NCBI RefSeq assembly: GCF_016583905.1
Contig: NZ_NRRY01000019.1
Span: 78,547 to 142,546, forward strand
Source: Lamprobacter modestohalophilus
GTDB lineage: Bacteria > Pseudomonadota > Gammaproteobacteria > Chromatiales > Chromatiaceae
Direction: 5' to 3'
DNA: 64,000 nt
Each line of letters starts with the position of its first letter. Position 1 is the stretch's first letter. The notes below the pieces were generated by a model. That model was not told where the DNA came from. It saw only the letters and a program-made list of their open reading frames with translations, and ran no database searches. Shown piece by piece: positions 1-12,222 of the stretch. The translations under genes were made by a program, and so were the position numbers.

Positions 1-2351
<2,351 letters not shown>

Positions 2352-2965
2352 AAGGATGCGGGTCAGCCTCTGCGTCGACCCTGCGTTTTGGCCGCAGGCG
2401 TCGGCGGAGGACTCGATGGACTTGGATCAGGGTTGTACCAGTAGCCCGTGCAATGGTTGGACCAACAAAGCACAGGCTTGCTCCCTGTTGCCGAGATCGG
2501 ACCACGACCACCCCATCCGCCAGCATTCGACTGCCGTCCATAGACCCATTGGTGCACCCCCGCCCGCTATGACGCTCAGTGCCACCGCAACCCGAGTCGT
2601 CACGGCAGCCCATCGCAGCCGTCTCGCCTGGTTCATGGCAACCAGGAGGCGGGTCAAATCAACCGCATCAGCGCTCAGCGGAGCGATGCTGGCCATCATC
2701 GGATAGCACGCGCACCAAGCCACCCCTCGGCGGCAGCGCCAAGACGGGTTCCAGTCACAGCAGCTGATAACAGCAACTGAGCGCCGACCAAAAGCCACTG
2801 CGGCAGCGTCAGCTGTGACCGCAGCAGACCGACATCCGCCAGGTCAAGCGAATGCCTCTGGCCTGGTATAGCGCATGCATTAGGCGGCAGTGCGCCTTCA
2901 GCGAAGCGCCCGCCAACCGTCAGTGAACCGTCACCAAAACCCGAACACCAAACAGGAAGCCCGCC
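2352..2965. other. Divergent intergenic region treS / treZ
   Basis: About 610 bp between the divergent treS and treZ starts. Short open frames occur on both strands, but none resembles a known protein or has a convincing ribosome binding site. It presumably holds both promoters. I could not assign clear -35/-10 boxes, and see no tRNA-like or riboswitch-like structure. Confidence 0.5.
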
Positions 2966-4936
2966 ATGTCGACCTCGAAACACCGAATGTCCTTCGGCGC
3001 CGAGACCCTGTCCGATGGCAGCGTCCGCTTTCGCCTGTGGGCACCGGCCGCCGATCAGGTCGTGCTCCGGCTCTTCGAGAGCAATGACGGCGATGGCGAC
3101 GGCGATAGCGAGCAAGACATCGGCATGAACAGCACCAGCGACGGCTGGTTCGAGCTGACGACGGCGAACGCCCATCCAGGGATGCGCTACGCCTTCCGCA
3201 TCGCCGGCGAGCGCGTCGACGGCCAGCAGACCGTCCCCGACCCCGCCTCTCGCTTCCAACCAGCCGACGTCCACGGCCCGAGCGAGATCATCGAGCCAAA
3301 CGACTTCCGCTGGCACGACGGCGAGCCCTGGCGCGGACGGCCCTGGGAAGAGGCGGTCTGCTACGAGCTGCATCTCGGCACCTTCTCGCCCGAGGGCACC
3401 TTCGCCGGCGCCGCCAAGCGACTGGACCAGCTCGCCGAGCTTGGCATCACGGCGGTCGAGCTGATGCCGGTGGCGGCGTTCCCGGGCCAGCGCAATTGGG
3501 GCTACGACGGCGTGCTGCCGTTCACACCCGATGCCAGCTATGGCCGCCCCGAGGACCTCAAGGCTTTGGTGCAGGCGGCCCATGACCGCGGCCTGATGAT
3601 CCTGCTCGACGTGGTCTACAACCATTTCGGGCCCGAGGGCAACTACCTGCACCTCTATGCCCCGCAGTTCTTCAATGAGCGCCACCAGACCCCCTGGGGT
3701 GCGGCGATCAACTTCGATGGCCCTGACAGCCGGGCTGTGCGCGACTTCTTCATCCACAACGCGCTCTACTGGCTCGAGGAATACCGCTTCGACGGCCTGC
3801 GTCTCGATGCGGTGCATGCCATCGCCGACGACTCCGAGCCGGACATCCTGACCGAGCTGGCCGAGACGGTCCAGGATCAGCTCGGGCACCGACGGCTGGT
3901 GCATCTGGTGCTCGAGAACGACGGCAACGAGTCCCGCTATCTCACCCGGCGCCCGAACGGTATGGCCCAGTGGTACCAGGCGCAGTGGAATGATGACTTC
4001 CATCACGCCGCCCATGTGCTGATGACCGGCGAGCAGGATGGCTATTACGCCGATTACACCGAGGAGCCGGCGCGTCTCCTCGCCCGCTGTCTCGCTGAAG
4101 GCTTCGCCTACCAGGCTGATCCGTCGCCCTTCCGCGACGGTGCCCGACGCGGCGAGCCGAGCGCGGGCTTACCACCAAGCGCCTTCATCAACCTGCTGCA
4201 GAATCACGATCAGATCGGCAATCGCGCCTTCGGCGAGCGCATCGCCTCGCTGGCGTTACCGGAGGCGGTGCGCGCGCTCAGCGCCCTGATGCTGCTGGCG
4301 CCATCGCCGCCCTTGCTGTTCATGGGGCAGGAATTCCTGACCGAGACCCCGTTCCTGTTCTTCTGTGACTTCGGCGCCGACCTTGCCGACTCGGTCACGC
4401 AAGGGCGGCGACGCGAATTCCAGCGCTTTGAGCGCTTCGCTGACCCGCAGGCGCGCGAGGCCATCCCAGACCCGAACGACCCGGCGACCTTCGAGCGCTG
4501 CCGGCTCGACTGGAACGCACTCGAGGGCGATGCCCGCCACCGCGCATGGTGGCACTTCCATCAGGAGCTGTTGCGGCTGCGCCAGCGCGAGATCGTGCCG
4601 CGCCTGGCCGGGATGGACCCGGGGCAGAGCCGTTTCGAGGCCTTCGCAACCAACGCCATCCAAGTGCAATGGCGCCTCGGTGATGGCGCTGCCCTGACGC
4701 TGACAGCCAATCTGAGTGATACCGAGCACCGCTGGGACGCACTGCCGCTGCGATTGGCTGGCGAGGCCCTGTACCTGGAGCCAGTCGGTCTCGGCGACGC
4801 GCTCGCCGATCAGCATCTAACACCCTGGGCGGTCGCTTGGCACCTCGCCTCCACGCAACAGCTTCAGGAATCGCAACCGCGCCAGCCCCAACAGGCCGGT
4901 GTCGACGGTCAGCATCACGAGGAGGCCGAGCCATGA
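2966..4936 (+). CDS. treZ: Malto-oligosyltrehalose trehalohydrolase (TreZ)
   Basis: TreZ releases trehalose from the maltooligosyl-trehalose made by TreY. The 656-residue protein has an N-terminal CBM48-like domain (about 8-100, FRLWAPAADQVVLRLFE) and a GH13 barrel. Likely catalytic residues are D281 (FDGLRLDAVHAI), E317 (LVLENDGNES) and D415 (LLQNHDQIGNR); DVVYNHFGPEGNYL is also typical. A short acidic insert (DGDGDGDSEQD) lies in the N-terminal domain. CAGGAAG precedes the ATG by about 7 bases. The stop overlaps the next start as ATGA, so treZ and malQ-treY are translationally coupled. The TreZ/TreY pathway makes trehalose directly from glycogen or maltodextrin. Confidence 0.96.
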   Translation: MSTSKHRMSFGAETLSDGSVRFRLWAPAADQVVLRLFESNDGDGDGDSEQDIGMNSTSDGWFELTTANAHPGMRYAFRIAGERVDGQQTVPDPASRFQPADVHGPSEIIEPNDFRWHDGEPWRGRPWEEAVCYELHLGTFSPEGTFAGAAKRLDQLAELGITAVELMPVAAFPGQRNWGYDGVLPFTPDASYGRPEDLKALVQAAHDRGLMILLDVVYNHFGPEGNYLHLYAPQFFNERHQTPWGAAINFDGPDSRAVRDFFIHNALYWLEEYRFDGLRLDAVHAIADDSEPDILTELAETVQDQLGHRRLVHLVLENDGNESRYLTRRPNGMAQWYQAQWNDDFHHAAHVLMTGEQDGYYADYTEEPARLLARCLAEGFAYQADPSPFRDGARRGEPSAGLPPSAFINLLQNHDQIGNRAFGERIASLALPEAVRALSALMLLAPSPPLLFMGQEFLTETPFLFFCDFGADLADSVTQGRRREFQRFERFADPQAREAIPDPNDPATFERCRLDWNALEGDARHRAWWHFHQELLRLRQREIVPRLAGMDPGQSRFEAFATNAIQVQWRLGDGAALTLTANLSDTEHRWDALPLRLAGEALYLEPVGLGDALADQHLTPWAVAWHLASTQQLQESQPRQPQQAGVDGQHHEEAEP

Positions 4937-7900
4937 GCGGAACCGCCGAGCTCGAGCGTCTCTGTGCCCACTATGGGATCGCCGCGACCTATGAGGATGT
5001 CGAGGGCCAGCAGCATCACGCCGACGACCGCACGCGGCGGGCGTTGCTCCAAGCGCTCGGCGTCGCTGCGGGTGACCCGGCGACCGAGGCGCGCAGCCTG
5101 GCCCAAGCGATCGATCGGGAATGGCAGCGCGTGCTCGCGCCGGTGATCGTGCACCGGCAGGGTGCCGAGGCGCCGAGGCTGACACTGAGCCTGCCCGATC
5201 AGCCGGAGCTGAGGACGGTGCGGCTGGTCCTGACCGAGGAATCGGGCCCCACCGCCGAAGCCGAGCTGGATCTGAGCAGTCTGCCGATCGACGAGGAGCG
5301 CGAGATCGATGGCCGCCGCTATCTGCGCCGCCGCATCGCGGTTCCCGCACCCTCCGAGATCGGTTATCACCAGCTGACCCTCCAGTCGACAGCCGACGCT
5401 GTCCTGGCGCGGACGCGTTTCATCGTCGCCCCGCCTCGCTGCTGGCAGCCCGACGACCAAAACCAGCGTGACTGGGGACTGGTCACCCAGCTGCATGCGC
5501 TGCGCTCGACCCGCAACTGGGGTATCGGTGACTTCACCGACCTGACCCGACTGGTCGAGACCGCGGCTGAAGCCGGCGCCGGTGCCGTCGGGCTCAGCCC
5601 GCTGCATGCGCTCTTCCCGAGCCAGCCCGAGCGCTGTAACCCCTATGGTCCAGCGAGCCGCCGGTTTCTCAATCCGCTGCATCTCGATGTCGAAGCGATC
5701 GCCGAGCTAGCCGACTGCGGGGCAGCGCGGGAGCTGATCGACAGCGACGCGCTCAAGGCGCAGCTGCGGGCGCTGCGCAGTGCGCCGTTGGTCGATCAGG
5801 CCGGGGTCACCGACGCCAAGCTGCAGGTGCTAGAACAGCTGTTCCGCTGCTTCCGTCGGCACCATCCCGACGTCAAGGGGCCGCGCGCCGCCGCCTTCCA
5901 GGCCTTCTGCGACGAGCAGGGTGAGTCGCTGCAGCGCTTCGCGATCTACCAGGCGCTGAGTGAGCACTTCGCCGCTGCCAATCACGATCAGCGCGCCGAT
6001 GAGCAGTGGCCCGCCGCCTATCAGGACCCGAGGTCGGACGAAGTGGCCACCTTCGCGCGCGAGCACGCCGAGCGGGTCGACTTCTTCGCCTGGCTGCAGT
6101 GGCTCGCCCAGATGCAGCTCGAGGCCGCCGGCAACCGCTGCCAGGAGCTCGGCATGGCACAGGGGCTGCTGTTGGATCTCGCCGTCGGCGCGGCACCGGA
6201 CGGCGCCGATCATTGGGTCCTGCCCGGCCTCTATATCCAGGGCGCGCATGTCGGTGCGCCGCCGGACGATTTCAGCCCCAAAGGCCAAAACTGGGATGTC
6301 CTCGCCTGGCACCCAGAGGCGCTGCGCGAGGCCGGCTACGCGCCCTTCGCGGCCGAGCTGCGCGCCAACATGCGCGCCGCCGGTGGCCTGCGCATCGACC
6401 ATGTGATGGGCCTGATGCGGTTGTTCCTGATCCCGGACGGCGCGCCGCCGACGGCAGGCACCTATCTCAGCTACCCGCTCGAGGAGCTGCTCGGCGTGCT
6501 CGCACTCGAGAGCGTGCGTCACCGCTGCCTGATCATCGGCGAGGACCTGGGCACGGTGCCGGAGCTGATCCGCAAGGTGATCCCGGACTGGGGCATCCTC
6601 TCGACCCGCGTGCTCTACTTCGAGCGCGCCGGCGACGGCGGTTTTCTCGAGCCGCCGGCCTTCGAGCCGAATGCGATGGTCACGGCCGGTACCCACGATC
6701 TCCCGCCATTGGCCGGTTTCTGGCAAGGCGTCGACCTCGAGCAGAGGCGTGAGCTGGAGCTGTTCCCGAGCCAGCACGACTATGACAAGCGCTTGCTGCA
6801 ACGCACTCAGGACCGTACCGAGCTGTTCCTGGCGTTGAAGCACCAGGGCCTGTTGCCCGACCACGCGGGCGCGGACCCGGTGGACGTGCCCAGTCTCGGC
6901 CCCGAGCACTTGCGGGCGATCCATGTCTATCTGGCACGCACGCCCTCGCGGCTGTTACTGATCCAAACCGCGGACCTGCTCGCCGAGACCGAGCAGATCA
7001 ACCTGCCCGGCAGCGGCGATCGCTATCCGAACTGGCGCCGCCGCCAACCGCTGCAGCTCGAGCACTGGCTGGAGCAACCCGAGATCCAAGGCCTGCTCGC
7101 GGCGGTGCGTGCCGAGCGCGGCAGCTCGGCAGCCCGCTTCAGTGCCACGGAACAGCCGCAGATCAATTCCCAAGCCGACGCCGCATCAGGCTCCGCTCAG
7201 AACGACAACGGTCAGACCCGCTCTGGCCAGAATGAATCTGGCCGGACCAACGCTGGCCAGACCAATGCTGGCCAGAACGGCTTTGGTCAGAATAGCTTTG
7301 GTCAGAACGGCTTTGGTCAGAATAGCTTTGGTCAGAACGGCTTTGGTCAGAACGGCTTTGGCCAGAACCCTTGCCAGAACCCTGCAGCTCAGATCAAGCT
7401 TGGGCGATCCAACACTGGACGGTCGTCCAACGAGCAAGCCAGCGGCAAGTCGAACAGCGAGGCACCGCTGCAAGCGCCAATCCCACGCGCCACCTATCGT
7501 CTACAACTGCACAAAGACTTTGGCTTTGCCGCCGCCACCGAGCTGGTGCCCTATCTCGCTGACCTCGGCATCAGCCACTGCTACTGCTCGCCCTACCTCA
7601 AGGCCAGGCCCGGCAGCACCCATGGCTATGACGTCGTCGATCACAGCCAGCTCAACCCCGAGCTTGGCAGCCAGGCGGACTATGATCGCCTGTGCGAGAC
7701 CTTGGCCGCACACGGCATGGGCCAGATCCTCGACCTGGTACCCAATCATGTCGGCATCATGGGCAGCGAGAACCCCTGGTGGCTCGACGTGCTCGAGAAC
7801 GGCCCAGCGTCGGCCCATGCCGATTTCTTCGACATCGACTGGCGTCCGCTCAAACAGGAGCTGCACGACAAGGTCTTGGTGCCGGTGCTCGGCGATCACT

Positions 7901-10674
7901 ACGGCGACCTGCTCGACCAAGGCGAGCTGACGCTGGTCTTCGCCGACGGCGCCTTCCGGGTCGAGTACTACGAGCACCATTTTCCGATCGATCCGCGCGA
8001 GTATCCGCGCATCCTGGCACCCGCTCTGGCGGCGCTGCGCGAGCGGCTCAAGGCCGATGAACCGGCTGTTGATCCGAACCTAGGCTCAAGAAACGTAGGC
8101 TCGAGAGAAGTAGGCTCCAGAGAGGTAGGCTCAACAGCAGTCAGCTCAGAAAAAGCGGGCTCAGACCCGGCCTCCGATCTGGCCAGCTTTGAGAGCCTCA
8201 TCACCGCCTTCGGCAACCTGCCACCGCGCAGCGCGTTGGACGAGACCTCAGTCATCGAGCGCTATCGCGACAAGGAGTTGCACAAACAGCGCCTCGCCGC
8301 GCTGTGTCAGGCCAATGCCGACCTGCAACGCTACATCCAGGATTGTCTGCATGCCTATAACGGCGCCGACGACTACCCGGCAGACAGCGGCCGGCTGCAT
8401 GCCTTGCTGGAGGCGCAGGCCTATCGTCTCGCGCACTGGCGCGTGGCCGCCGACGAGATCAACTATCGGCGCTTCTTCGATATCAATGATCTCGCGGCGC
8501 TGCGGATGGAGAACTCAAAGGCCTTCGAGGCGACCCATGAGCGGGTGCTGCAGCTGATTGCCGAGGGCCGGGTGCAGGGACTGCGAATCGACCACCCGGA
8601 CGGGCTCTTCGATCCAGCCGCCTACTTTCGCCGCCTGCAACGGCGCGCGGCGGAGGTTCTGCAGCCCCAGCGCGCCCCGCTCGACGTCGATCGCCCGCTG
8701 TATCTGGCGGCCGAGAAGATCCTGGTCGGCGACGAGCAGCTGCGCGACGACTGGCCCGTGCACGGGACCACCGGCTACGACTTCGCGACGCTCTGCGATA
8801 CCCTCTTCGTCGACAGCGATGGCGAGGCTGAGCTTGATCGCTGCTACCAAGCGTTCATCGGTGCCAGCTCAGGCTCGGGCTCAAGCTCAAGCTCAGACTC
8901 AGGCTCGGCCTCGGGCTCCAACTCAGGCCCTGGCTCCGCTTCAGCCAGAGGCTATGCCGACGAGGTCTATGCCGCCAAGCGGCTGGTGATGAAGAACCTG
9001 CTCTCCAGCGAGCTGCATGTGCTCGCGAGCGAGGCCGCCCGCATCGCCGAGATGGACCCGCATACCCGCGATTACACCCTCGATGCGCTGCGCAGTGCGC
9101 TGATGGAGGTCGTCGCCTGCTTTCCGGTCTACCGCACCTACATCACCGATCAGGGCGTCTCCACCGCCGATCGCAATCAGGTGCTGAAGGCCGTCTCAGA
9201 AGCCCGTCGGCGCAGCCGGATGCCGGATCAGTCGGTGTTTGAGTTCGTCCGCGACTTGCTGTTGACCGACATCGCGGCTGGCAAGCCGGAGCCGTACCGT
9301 GAGCGCGTGCTGCGCCTGGCGATGAAGTTCCAACAGTACAGCAGTCCGGTCACCGCCAAAGGCGTCGAAGACACGACCTTCTATCGCTGGCACCGGCTCA
9401 GCTCCCTGAACGAGGTCGGCGGTGATCCCGAGCGCTTCGGCCTCTCGGTCGACAGCTTCCACCGCGCCAATGCACGGCGCCAAGCCCAATGGCCGCAGGC
9501 GATGCTGGCCGGATCGACCCATGACAGCAAGCGCTCAGAGGATGTGCGGGCACGTCTGCATGTCCTCTCCGAGCTGCCGCTCGTCTGGCGTGAGCACGTT
9601 GAGCGCTGGGCGCGACTGAATCGGCGCTTTCGCCGCAGCGGCGAAGGCCGCGATCCACTCGACGCTGATGCGGTGACCTGGCCCGACGCCAACACCGAGT
9701 ATCTGTTGTACCAGACCCTGCTCGGTGTCTGGCCACTGCAGACACCGCAGGACAACGACGACTGGGAAGCGCTCAAGCAGCGCATCCAGGCCTACATGAG
9801 CAAGGCGGTCAAGGAGGCCAAGGTGCATACCGCCTGGACCAACGCCAACGCCGATTACGAGGCGATGCTGGAGGCCTTCATCGATGCCGTGCTCGATCGC
9901 GAGCGCAGCCGTGCCTTCTTCGAGGATTTCATCCCCTTCCAGCAGCGCGTCGCCCAGCTCGGGCTGCTCAACAGCCTCTCCCAAACCCTGCTACGACTGA
10001 CCTCGCCAGGGCTGCCGGACCTCTATCAGGGCTGCGAGCTGTGGGACTTCAGCCTGGTCGACCCTGACAATCGTCGTCCGGTCGATTTCGAGCGTCGTCG
10101 CCAATGGCTCAGTGAGATCGATGGCATCGCCACCATCGATGATCCCAGCGAGACAGCGAGCGAACTGCCACCGCCACTTCGCTCCCAAGCACTGAGCGCT
10201 GAGTCAATGAGCCCACAGGCATTGAGCAACAACCTCAGCGACGGCCGCGCCAAGCTGTATCTGATCCGCCGCGCGCTGCTGCTGCGCGAGCAGATGCCCG
10301 ACCTCTTCGCCCACGGCGAGTACTCACCTCTCACCGTTGAAGGCCCGCATGCGCACCGTCTCTGCGCCTTCAGTCGCAGCCATCAGGGACAGTCGGTGGT
10401 GGTCATTGCCCCTCGCCTGCTCGCCGGACTGAGCGAGCTGGCCGTCACCGACGACGGCGACATCGATCCATTGCAGGACCCCGGTTGGGACGAGACCTGG
10501 ATCTCGATCCCGGCCGCGCGGCTCGACGATGTCCTAGGCGGCACGGAGCGCAGCACAAACGCGGGACCAAGCCGACAGCTGGAGACCGAGCAGCACCAAG
10601 GCCGTCAGGCCCTTCGCGCCAGCACGGTCTTGCGCCGGTTCCCGGTCGGGCTGCTGAAGACCAGTGCGCTCTGA
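4933..10674 (+). CDS. malQ-treY: 4-alpha-glucanotransferase / malto-oligosyltrehalose synthase fusion (MalQ-TreY)
   Basis: A 1913-residue fusion. Residues ~1-740 are amylomaltase, with likely catalytic D489 (GGLRIDHVMGLMRLF), E537 (CLIIGEDLGTVPE) and D589 (TAGTHDLPPLAGFW). Residues ~850-1913 are TreY, beginning RATYRLQLHKDFGF, with D1220 (LRIDHPDGLFDP), E1261 (LAAEKILVGDE) and D1531 (GSTHDSKRSEDVRARL). MalQ would lengthen or disproportionate maltodextrins and TreY would turn the reducing end into a trehalosyl unit for TreZ. The ATG at 4933 overlaps the treZ stop and has GGAGG just upstream. The linker is a (GQNGF)n-type repeat. TreY has two further low-complexity inserts, a VGS-rich one (8081-8170) and a Ser/Gly-rich one (~8866-8945), both placed between conserved blocks. 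Confidence 0.95.
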   Translation: MSGTAELERLCAHYGIAATYEDVEGQQHHADDRTRRALLQALGVAAGDPATEARSLAQAIDREWQRVLAPVIVHRQGAEAPRLTLSLPDQPELRTVRLVLTEESGPTAEAELDLSSLPIDEEREIDGRRYLRRRIAVPAPSEIGYHQLTLQSTADAVLARTRFIVAPPRCWQPDDQNQRDWGLVTQLHALRSTRNWGIGDFTDLTRLVETAAEAGAGAVGLSPLHALFPSQPERCNPYGPASRRFLNPLHLDVEAIAELADCGAARELIDSDALKAQLRALRSAPLVDQAGVTDAKLQVLEQLFRCFRRHHPDVKGPRAAAFQAFCDEQGESLQRFAIYQALSEHFAAANHDQRADEQWPAAYQDPRSDEVATFAREHAERVDFFAWLQWLAQMQLEAAGNRCQELGMAQGLLLDLAVGAAPDGADHWVLPGLYIQGAHVGAPPDDFSPKGQNWDVLAWHPEALREAGYAPFAAELRANMRAAGGLRIDHVMGLMRLFLIPDGAPPTAGTYLSYPLEELLGVLALESVRHRCLIIGEDLGTVPELIRKVIPDWGILSTRVLYFERAGDGGFLEPPAFEPNAMVTAGTHDLPPLAGFWQGVDLEQRRELELFPSQHDYDKRLLQRTQDRTELFLALKHQGLLPDHAGADPVDVPSLGPEHLRAIHVYLARTPSRLLLIQTADLLAETEQINLPGSGDRYPNWRRRQPLQLEHWLEQPEIQGLLAAVRAERGSSAARFSATEQPQINSQADAASGSAQNDNGQTRSGQNESGRTNAGQTNAGQNGFGQNSFGQNGFGQNSFGQNGFGQNGFGQNPCQNPAAQIKLGRSNTGRSSNEQASGKSNSEAPLQAPIPRATYRLQLHKDFGFAAATELVPYLADLGISHCYCSPYLKARPGSTHGYDVVDHSQLNPELGSQADYDRLCETLAAHGMGQILDLVPNHVGIMGSENPWWLDVLENGPASAHADFFDIDWRPLKQELHDKVLVPVLGDHYGDLLDQGELTLVFADGAFRVEYYEHHFPIDPREYPRILAPALAALRERLKADEPAVDPNLGSRNVGSREVGSREVGSTAVSSEKAGSDPASDLASFESLITAFGNLPPRSALDETSVIERYRDKELHKQRLAALCQANADLQRYIQDCLHAYNGADDYPADSGRLHALLEAQAYRLAHWRVAADEINYRRFFDINDLAALRMENSKAFEATHERVLQLIAEGRVQGLRIDHPDGLFDPAAYFRRLQRRAAEVLQPQRAPLDVDRPLYLAAEKILVGDEQLRDDWPVHGTTGYDFATLCDTLFVDSDGEAELDRCYQAFIGASSGSGSSSSSDSGSASGSNSGPGSASARGYADEVYAAKRLVMKNLLSSELHVLASEAARIAEMDPHTRDYTLDALRSALMEVVACFPVYRTYITDQGVSTADRNQVLKAVSEARRRSRMPDQSVFEFVRDLLLTDIAAGKPEPYRERVLRLAMKFQQYSSPVTAKGVEDTTFYRWHRLSSLNEVGGDPERFGLSVDSFHRANARRQAQWPQAMLAGSTHDSKRSEDVRARLHVLSELPLVWREHVERWARLNRRFRRSGEGRDPLDADAVTWPDANTEYLLYQTLLGVWPLQTPQDNDDWEALKQRIQAYMSKAVKEAKVHTAWTNANADYEAMLEAFIDAVLDRERSRAFFEDFIPFQQRVAQLGLLNSLSQTLLRLTSPGLPDLYQGCELWDFSLVDPDNRRPVDFERRRQWLSEIDGIATIDDPSETASELPPPLRSQALSAESMSPQALSNNLSDGRAKLYLIRRALLLREQMPDLFAHGEYSPLTVEGPHAHRLCAFSRSHQGQSVVVIAPRLLAGLSELAVTDDGDIDPLQDPGWDETWISIPAARLDDVLGGTERSTNAGPSRQLETEQHQGRQALRASTVLRRFPVGLLKTSAL
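7210..7374 (+). repeat. 15-bp tandem repeat encoding the MalQ-TreY linker
   Basis: Eleven copies of a 15-bp unit (consensus ggtcagaacggcttt) encode a pentapeptide like GQNGF. The central six copies are nearly identical and the outer ones are diverged, which suggests recent expansion from the middle. The period is a multiple of three, so copy-number change keeps frame. The region forms the flexible linker between the two enzyme domains. Confidence 0.93.
8081..8170 (+). repeat. 15-bp tandem repeat inside treY
   Basis: Six degenerate copies of a 15-bp unit (like taggctcgagagaag) encode a VGSRE-type peptide repeat in a loop of the TreY domain. In frame, with no effect on flanking conserved TreY sequence. 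Confidence 0.85.
8866..8945 (+). repeat. Ser/Gly-rich hexanucleotide-like repeat inside treY
   Basis: A run of ggctcg / agctca / gactca-type hexamers encodes an Ser/Gly stretch between the conserved AELDRCYQAF and YADEVYAAKRLVMKN segments of TreY. It is in frame. Confidence 0.8.
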
Positions 10675-10704
10675 TATCTCACAAGCTATTCAGGACACGC
10701 CAAG

Positions 10705-12126
10705 ATGCCATCAAATCAACCGTCTTTTCCCCAGGGCCCGAGGATCTACAACCTGTTTCCGACCCTGCTCGGTCCGATCGAGCACTGGACGGAGCGGCTG
10801 CCGGAGATTGCCCGGATGGGCTTCGACTGGGTCTTCGTCAACCCGTTCCATCTCCCCGGCGAGTCCGGCAGCCTCTATGCGGTCAAGGATTATTACCGCC
10901 TGCACCCGGCGCTGCGCGGCGACAACAACGGTAATGACGATAGCAACGGCAATGACGGCAGCAATCGTAATGACGACGGTGACGGCGATGACGACGAGCG
11001 ACTCAAGGCCTTCACCAAGGCCGCCAGCGACGCCGGAATCGCGGTGATGATGGATCTGGTCGTCAACCACACCGCCATCGACTCCGACCTGGTCACCGAG
11101 CATCCAGACTGGTACATCCATGACGACGACGGCTCGGTGCACTCGCCCTCGGCCACCGATCTGGACGACCCCGAGATCGTCACCGTCTGGGAGGACCTGG
11201 CCCAGCTCGACTACAGCGAGCGCCCGGAGCGCGAGGCGATGATCGACTTCTTCTCCGAGGTCATCGGTCACTACACCGCGCTCGGCTTCCGCGGCTTTCG
11301 CTGCGACGCCGCCTATCAGCTGCCCGGCAAGGTCTGGCAGGTGCTGATCGAGCGCGCCCGCGAAGCCGCGCCGGAGACCCGGTTCTTCGCCGAGACCCTC
11401 GGTGCGCCGCCCGACGACATCGAGCAGCTGCGACCGGCTGGCTTCGACTATCTGTTCAACAGCGCCAAATGGTGGGACTTCCGCGGCGACTGGCTGCTCG
11501 ATCAGTATCAGCGCTTCCGCGATCTGGCGCCATCCATCGCCTTTCCGGAGAGCCACGACACCACCCGGCTGGCCGAAGACGCCGATGGCGACAGCCGTGA
11601 GTCCCGCTTCTGGTACCTGTTCGCGGCGGTCTTCTCCACCGGCGTAATGATGCCCATCGGCTACGAGCTCGGCTTCCGACGCGGACTGCACGTGGTCGAG
11701 ACCCGCCCCCAGCACTGGGAGGAGCCCAGCTTCGACATCCGCGACTTCATCGGCCGCGTCAACAGCATGAAGGCCGAGACGCAGGTGCTCAATGAAGAGG
11801 GGGCACAAGAGCGCTTCACCGCCGTCGATGAGCCGGTGGTTGGGCTGCTGCGACGCTCGCCCCGGCAGGCCCAACACAGCGCCGTGCTGATCAACCCGGA
11901 CCCCGAGGAAGCACAGGAATACAGCCGCGATCGACTCACCGATGTCCTCGACTGCGCGGCCGATCAGCTGCAGGAGATCACACCGGCCTTCAACGACGGG
12001 GCCGAAAACGGGGCCAACCACAAGGCCGACAACCCGGCTGGGGACGATTCCGTTGGCGACAGCATGCCAACATCCGCGATCCATCTGCCGCCGCGAAGTC
12101 TGCGCATCTTCATCGCCAACCACTGA
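10705..12126 (+). CDS. GlgE-like GH13 alpha-amylase family protein
   Basis: A 473-residue GH13 protein most like the catalytic domain of GlgE (maltose 1-phosphate:glucan maltosyltransferase). It opens IYNLFPTLLGPIEHW and has MGFDWVFVNPFHLPG, LVVNHTAIDSDLV, nucleophile D201 (GFRCDAAYQLP), acid E230 (FFAETLG) and D285 (FPESHDTTRLAE). It lacks the N-terminal domains of full-length GlgE (about 660-700 residues), so the exact activity is uncertain; a maltosyltransferase or a related hydrolase are both possible. It follows malQ-treY by 30 bp. An Asn/Asp-rich insert from an 18-bp repeat (10927-10998) interrupts the early barrel, and the C-terminus has an Asn/Ala/Asp-rich stretch. Only a weak ribosome binding site precedes the ATG. 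Confidence 0.85.
   Translation: MPSNQPSFPQGPRIYNLFPTLLGPIEHWTERLPEIARMGFDWVFVNPFHLPGESGSLYAVKDYYRLHPALRGDNNGNDDSNGNDGSNRNDDGDGDDDERLKAFTKAASDAGIAVMMDLVVNHTAIDSDLVTEHPDWYIHDDDGSVHSPSATDLDDPEIVTVWEDLAQLDYSERPEREAMIDFFSEVIGHYTALGFRGFRCDAAYQLPGKVWQVLIERAREAAPETRFFAETLGAPPDDIEQLRPAGFDYLFNSAKWWDFRGDWLLDQYQRFRDLAPSIAFPESHDTTRLAEDADGDSRESRFWYLFAAVFSTGVMMPIGYELGFRRGLHVVETRPQHWEEPSFDIRDFIGRVNSMKAETQVLNEEGAQERFTAVDEPVVGLLRRSPRQAQHSAVLINPDPEEAQEYSRDRLTDVLDCAADQLQEITPAFNDGAENGANHKADNPAGDDSVGDSMPTSAIHLPPRSLRIFIANH
10927..10998 (+). repeat. 18-bp tandem repeat inside the GlgE-like gene
   Basis: About four copies of an 18-bp unit (like aacggtaatgacgatagc) encode an Asn/Asp/Gly/Ser-rich acidic loop. It sits between DYYRLHPALRG and ERLKAFTKAASDAGI, where GlgE homologues have a short loop. 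Confidence 0.85.
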
Positions 12127-12163
12127 AGCGAGACGCCAGCCAAATGGCAAGCGAAGTGCTGAG

Positions 12164-12211
12164 CTCACCCCTCACCCCTCACCACTCACCACTCACCACT
12201 AACCACTAACC
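12164..12211. repeat. Heptanucleotide repeat upstream of apgM
   Basis: The 96-bp gap before apgM contains about six to seven copies of a 7-bp unit (tcaccac and variants ending in aaccact). It lies 12 bp upstream of the apgM start, directly before the GAGGCTCC region, so copy number could change leader length. Confidence 0.85.
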
Positions 12212-12222
12212 AGAGGCTCCTC

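Noticed and set aside
2696..4015. 439-codon minus-strand frame opposite treZ
   Set aside because: Antisense shadow, no homology; treZ is complete on the other strand.
7210..7374. Possible CRISPR array
   Set aside because: Units are 15 bp, contiguous without spacers, in frame and translated as a peptide linker.
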